A stretch of 64,000 nucleotides of DNA, taken from Trinickia mobilis. Lineage in GTDB: Bacteria > Pseudomonadota > Gammaproteobacteria > Burkholderiales > Burkholderiaceae. Within the stretch, counting starts at the first letter, position 1. Every line of letters starts with the position of its first letter. Shown here in pieces: positions 61,225 through 64,000 of the stretch. The stretch spans positions 1 through 64,000 of the forward strand of contig NZ_JAFLRF010000029.1 in the NCBI RefSeq assembly GCF_017315705.1, read 5' to 3'. The notes under the pieces were generated by a model. The model searched no databases. It was given only the letters and a program-made list of their open reading frames with translations, and was not told the DNA's origin. The translations under genes were made by a program, and so were the position numbers.

Positions 61225-62604
61225 ATGATCGATATCGGACCCGAAACGCTTGATCGAACCATCAAGCAGCTGGTCGACAGCGGCGAAGCTTCTATCGAAG
61301 AAGCGTACGCTATCTTTGCCGGATACGGGCTTATCATCGAAATCGACGCGAGACATCTCGAACGCGAAGACGGACAGATTGCTCTGGTCACGCTCGTCAG
61401 CCTCGCGTCACGCATTTTTCACGGCGGCGTGTATGTCGAAGGGTGCGAAGCGAAGCCGCTGCTTGTCCCGCTCCCCTTGGGCGCGACTGTCAAGGACGCC
61501 GTCATCGCGTGTGGTGGGAGGACTGACCACGCTCCAGATGACGCTCCGCGCATCCGTATTGGAAGCGCGAGCACGCGATGTGGGCTCTTTCACATTCGTA
61601 CCGTGTTTGACGGCTGGCGCGCCGGTATCGTGCCGGTGGATTACGCGGACACCCTTTCAGATGCCGCCCGACCGCCCGCTATGCCTTTGGCGCCTGTACT
61701 TGCGGCGTCGCTCGCCGTCGCCGAAGCATTCGAGCATGTCCGGACAAAGGCGCCTACCGTGGGGCATTTCACAGTCGGAATGTCGCTGTGGGCGCCACAC
61801 GAACGGAACTGGCTCACGGCAGCAGACGATGCACCCGCCCTCTCAATATTGCCCGAAAAATTGTGGCTGATCGGGCTAGGACATGTCGGTCAGGCCTATT
61901 TGTGGTGCCTTGGACTGCTTCCTTATGAGCCGTCCGCACCCTTGCAGCTTGTGCTGCAAGATACGGACGTGATTGGCCCGTCCACTCCAAGCACATCAAT
62001 CCTGTCGTGCCCGTCGATGGTTGGTCGCCGAAAGACGCGCGAAATGGCCGGCTGGGCAGAACGGCGAGGATTCCGGACGTCGATTATCGAACGACTGTTC
62101 GACGCCGGCGTTCATCTCTCTAGCACCGATCCATCCGTCGCATTCTGCGGTCTCGATAATTCTCCGGGCCGGCGCGCACTCGACAAGGTCGGGTTCGGCC
62201 TTGTCATCGAAACCGGGCTGGGAAGCAGGCACGACGATTTTCGCTCGTTGCGCATGCACACATTGCCCGGCCGGCGTACAGCGGACGAAATCTGGAAGGA
62301 CACGCCTCCGGCGGACGCCGAACACATTCCCGACGAGTACAAACGGCTCAGAAGTGCTGGCGTCCTGGATCAATGTGGCATGACGACGCTGGCGGGGAAA
62401 GCAGTGGGCGCCGCGTTTGTTGGATGCGGCGCCGCAGCCCTCGCAGTTTCGGAACTGCTGCGTTTTCTTCACGGTGGACAGTTGCATGAGTCGATTGACC
62501 TTGACCTGCGAGCTGTCGATCACCGTACCGTGTCCGGCAGCACAACTGACCTGACGACTTTTAATCCTGGATTTGTCTTGGCGCGATCGTCCGGTCAGCT
62601 CTAG
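61225..62604 (+). CDS. ThiF/E1-like adenylyltransferase
   Basis: About 459 residues. The C-terminal half is a Rossmann-type ThiF fold: KLWLIGLGHVGQAYLWCLGL (GxGxxG), LVLQDTDVIGPSTPSTSILS (Asp for ATP/Mg), then KTREMAGWAERRG and FCGLDNSPGRRAL. A Cys in LDQCGMTTLAGKAVGAAFVG could carry the thioester. The N-terminal 200 residues are a separate, unrecognised domain. It starts 5 bases after the JAB gene. It would adenylate the Gly terminus of the ubiquitin-like protein and pass it to the E2-like protein. Confidence 0.7.
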   Translation: MIDIGPETLDRTIKQLVDSGEASIEEAYAIFAGYGLIIEIDARHLEREDGQIALVTLVSLASRIFHGGVYVEGCEAKPLLVPLPLGATVKDAVIACGGRTDHAPDDAPRIRIGSASTRCGLFHIRTVFDGWRAGIVPVDYADTLSDAARPPAMPLAPVLAASLAVAEAFEHVRTKAPTVGHFTVGMSLWAPHERNWLTAADDAPALSILPEKLWLIGLGHVGQAYLWCLGLLPYEPSAPLQLVLQDTDVIGPSTPSTSILSCPSMVGRRKTREMAGWAERRGFRTSIIERLFDAGVHLSSTDPSVAFCGLDNSPGRRALDKVGFGLVIETGLGSRHDDFRSLRMHTLPGRRTADEIWKDTPPADAEHIPDEYKRLRSAGVLDQCGMTTLAGKAVGAAFVGCGAAALAVSELLRFLHGGQLHESIDLDLRAVDHRTVSGSTTDLTTFNPGFVLARSSGQL

Positions 62605-62881
62605 TTTGGCTGGACCACATTGGGCCGTGCTGCCGCAGTTGATTCTTCATGCGGCAGCGCCATTTTCATATGAGTTCTTCCTCGGTAAGCGAGCATGACG
62701 GTTCTGTGCGAGCAACTTCAACAAACGTCGAGAACAGTTGCTCTACCCGATCCCGATACACCCCATTCAGCGTTGCGTTGGCGTGGTGTGGCATTGACCT
62801 CCAGCGGTTTCAAGCAAGAATGTAGGGCTGGTCTCTTGCCGGTATCTCCTGAGTGCCGTCGGACCGCAGGCGACGGATGGT
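62605..62881. other. Gap at the right edge of the ubiquitin-like operon
   Basis: A 51-codon frame (62670-62825, MSSSSVSEHDG...) exists but has no ribosome-binding site and no family resemblance. Nothing else is supported. The convergent MFS gene ends at 62882. Confidence 0.4.
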
Positions 62882-64000
62882 TCAAATCTGGGCGGCCGTC
62901 TCCGTGAGCGTTGAGCTTTCCGCGGATCCGGCGTCGGGGTCATGAGACGGTTGCGGCGCCAGCTGTGCCTTGGCGAAGTACGAGACGCCGGCGATGACGG
63001 TGGGGATAGCGACGATCACGCAGGCGGTCGGCAGGCCGAGCCCGCTAACGAGGATGCCCCCGATCATCGATCCCACAACCGAGCCGCCGCGGCCGACGGC
63101 ATTGGCCCAAGCGACGCCGGTCGTCCGGTTGGCCGTCGGGTAGAAGCCGGCAGCCAACACATTGTTGCCGATACACCCTCCGCCCAGGGAGAAGCCAACG
63201 CAGAAAATCGCTGTGGCAAGGAGCGCTGGCAAGCTGATGACGCTGCCGATCAGGGCTACGAACAGGGCGGACGCCGCGAATGAGATGCCCAGTACGAAGT
63301 GTGGGTTCATCCGATCCATAAGCACACCCAGCAGGAGCGCCCCCACCGTACTGCCTAGCGGCAGGAGCAGCGTCAAGAGCGAGGCGTCCTTTAGCGACAT
63401 CCCGGCGCTGCTGATGATCGTCGGAAGCCAGTTCGACAGCAGATAGTAGACCATGAGACTCGTGAAGTAGCTCAGCCAGAGCAGCAACGTGCCCGTCGCG
63501 AGGCCCGGCTTGAACAACTGCCCGATTGGATTCGCAGGCCGTGTGGTGCTAGTGAAGCGCGCCCCGGCCAGATCGGCCGTAGGGGCGATGCGATTTAGGA
63601 TCTCGGCAATGCGCTCCGCCTGAGAGCGCTTCAGCACGAGGAAGTGCGCCGATTCCGGGAGTGCCCATGCGAGGACGGGGGCAAGGGCCAAGGGCAAGAC
63701 ACCCCCGGTCAGCAGGATCGAGGCCCAGCCAAAATCAGCGACGAGATGGGCCGCTGCCAACCCGCCAAGCGTCGAACCCACAAAGAAGCCGCAGTACATA
63801 ACGGTAGTCAGGAACGAGCGGCGCCGGTCGGGGCAGAATTCGGAAGTAAGCGCGACGGCGCTCGGTATGGCGCCGCCGAGCCCCATACCCGTCAGGAAGC
63901 GCAGGATCGTGAGTTCGATGACCGAGCTCGACTGAGCTGAGGCAAGACTCGCCAGGCCGAAAAAAATCGTCGTTAAGAGCAGTAACTTCTTGCGACCAAC
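62882..64000 (-). CDS. MFS transporter, AAHS-like (partial, 5' end outside window)
   Basis: 373 codons open to the window edge. RFLTGMGLGGAIPSAVALTS, followed by EFCPDRRRSF, and ALPESAHFLVLKRSQAE match the aromatic-acid:H+ symporter branch of the MFS. The visible part begins near VGRKKLLLLTTIFFG, i.e. before helix 3, and about 60-80 N-terminal residues lie beyond the window. An internal ATG at 63886 is not a real start because conserved sequence continues upstream of it. Confidence 0.8.
   Translation of the reverse strand, partial: VGRKKLLLLTTIFFGLASLASAQSSSVIELTILRFLTGMGLGGAIPSAVALTSEFCPDRRRSFLTTVMYCGFFVGSTLGGLAAAHLVADFGWASILLTGGVLPLALAPVLAWALPESAHFLVLKRSQAERIAEILNRIAPTADLAGARFTSTTRPANPIGQLFKPGLATGTLLLWLSYFTSLMVYYLLSNWLPTIISSAGMSLKDASLLTLLLPLGSTVGALLLGVLMDRMNPHFVLGISFAASALFVALIGSVISLPALLATAIFCVGFSLGGGCIGNNVLAAGFYPTANRTTGVAWANAVGRGGSVVGSMIGGILVSGLGLPTACVIVAIPTVIAGVSYFAKAQLAPQPSHDPDAGSAESSTLTETAAQI

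Noticed and set aside
62670-62825. 51-codon open frame
   Set aside because: No ribosome-binding site, no recognisable motif, and it lies between convergent genes.
1-64000. CRISPR array, tRNA or rRNA
   Set aside because: No regularly spaced direct repeats, cloverleaf-type sequences or rRNA-like stretches were noticed on reading both strands. A covariance-model scan was not possible.

Overview
The window is GC-rich and looks like an accessory stretch of a Burkholderia-type betaproteobacterium (Paraburkholderia, Caballeronia or Cupriavidus). The evidence is an OmpC-type porin ending in Phe, many LysR/GntR/TetR-controlled catabolic operons, a KfrA-type protein paired with a tyrosine recombinase, and remnants of IS256, IS5, IS6, IS30 and Recombinase-in-Trio elements. 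I saw no tRNA, rRNA or CRISPR array.

Layout. 1-740: IS256 and regulator debris. 936-7977: a plus-strand catabolic operon (FAD monooxygenase, DapA-family lyase, GlcG-like and EthD-like proteins, MFS transporter, porin, LysR). 8391-18183: mobile/defence island 1. It holds a KfrA-like protein divergent from a tyrosine recombinase, then a minus-strand block of Ser/Thr kinase, GNAT protein, REase-TIR-APAZ protein and short prokaryotic Argonaute. The block is closed on the right by a decayed second copy of the same recombinase. 18397-25395: a GntR gene divergent from a TPP enzyme / GMC oxidoreductase / CMD protein / MBL lactonase / MFS operon. 25594-37943: a minus-strand hydantoinase plus peptide-type ABC transporter operon with its GntR regulator, bracketed by inverted ends of an IS6-family element. 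38627-43089: an MFS / mandelate-racemase-like / ketopantoate-reductase-like set with a TetR gene and palindromic operators. 43325-46566: eroded catabolic genes (truncated cytochrome b561, collapsed GST, hydratase, SDR, TetR). 46615-48350: recombinase remnants.

48454-62604 is defence island 2. It starts with an AlkB-like dioxygenase and a 1267-residue protein with an apparent nuclease-like N-terminus. A tightly packed plus-strand operon follows: sigma factor, small regulator, second sigma factor, paralogous small regulator, an ImmA/IrrE-UvrD helicase-FeS nuclease-like fusion, a ubiquitin-like protein ending in Gly, an E2-like protein, a JAB peptidase and a ThiF/E1-like protein. This is the strongest candidate for an incompletely described system. 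My proposal is that the peptidase domain relieves repression of dedicated sigma factors, which then turn on a helicase and a ubiquitin-like conjugation cassette. The REase-TIR-APAZ/short-Argonaute pair is the second strong candidate. The window ends inside an MFS transporter gene on the minus strand.
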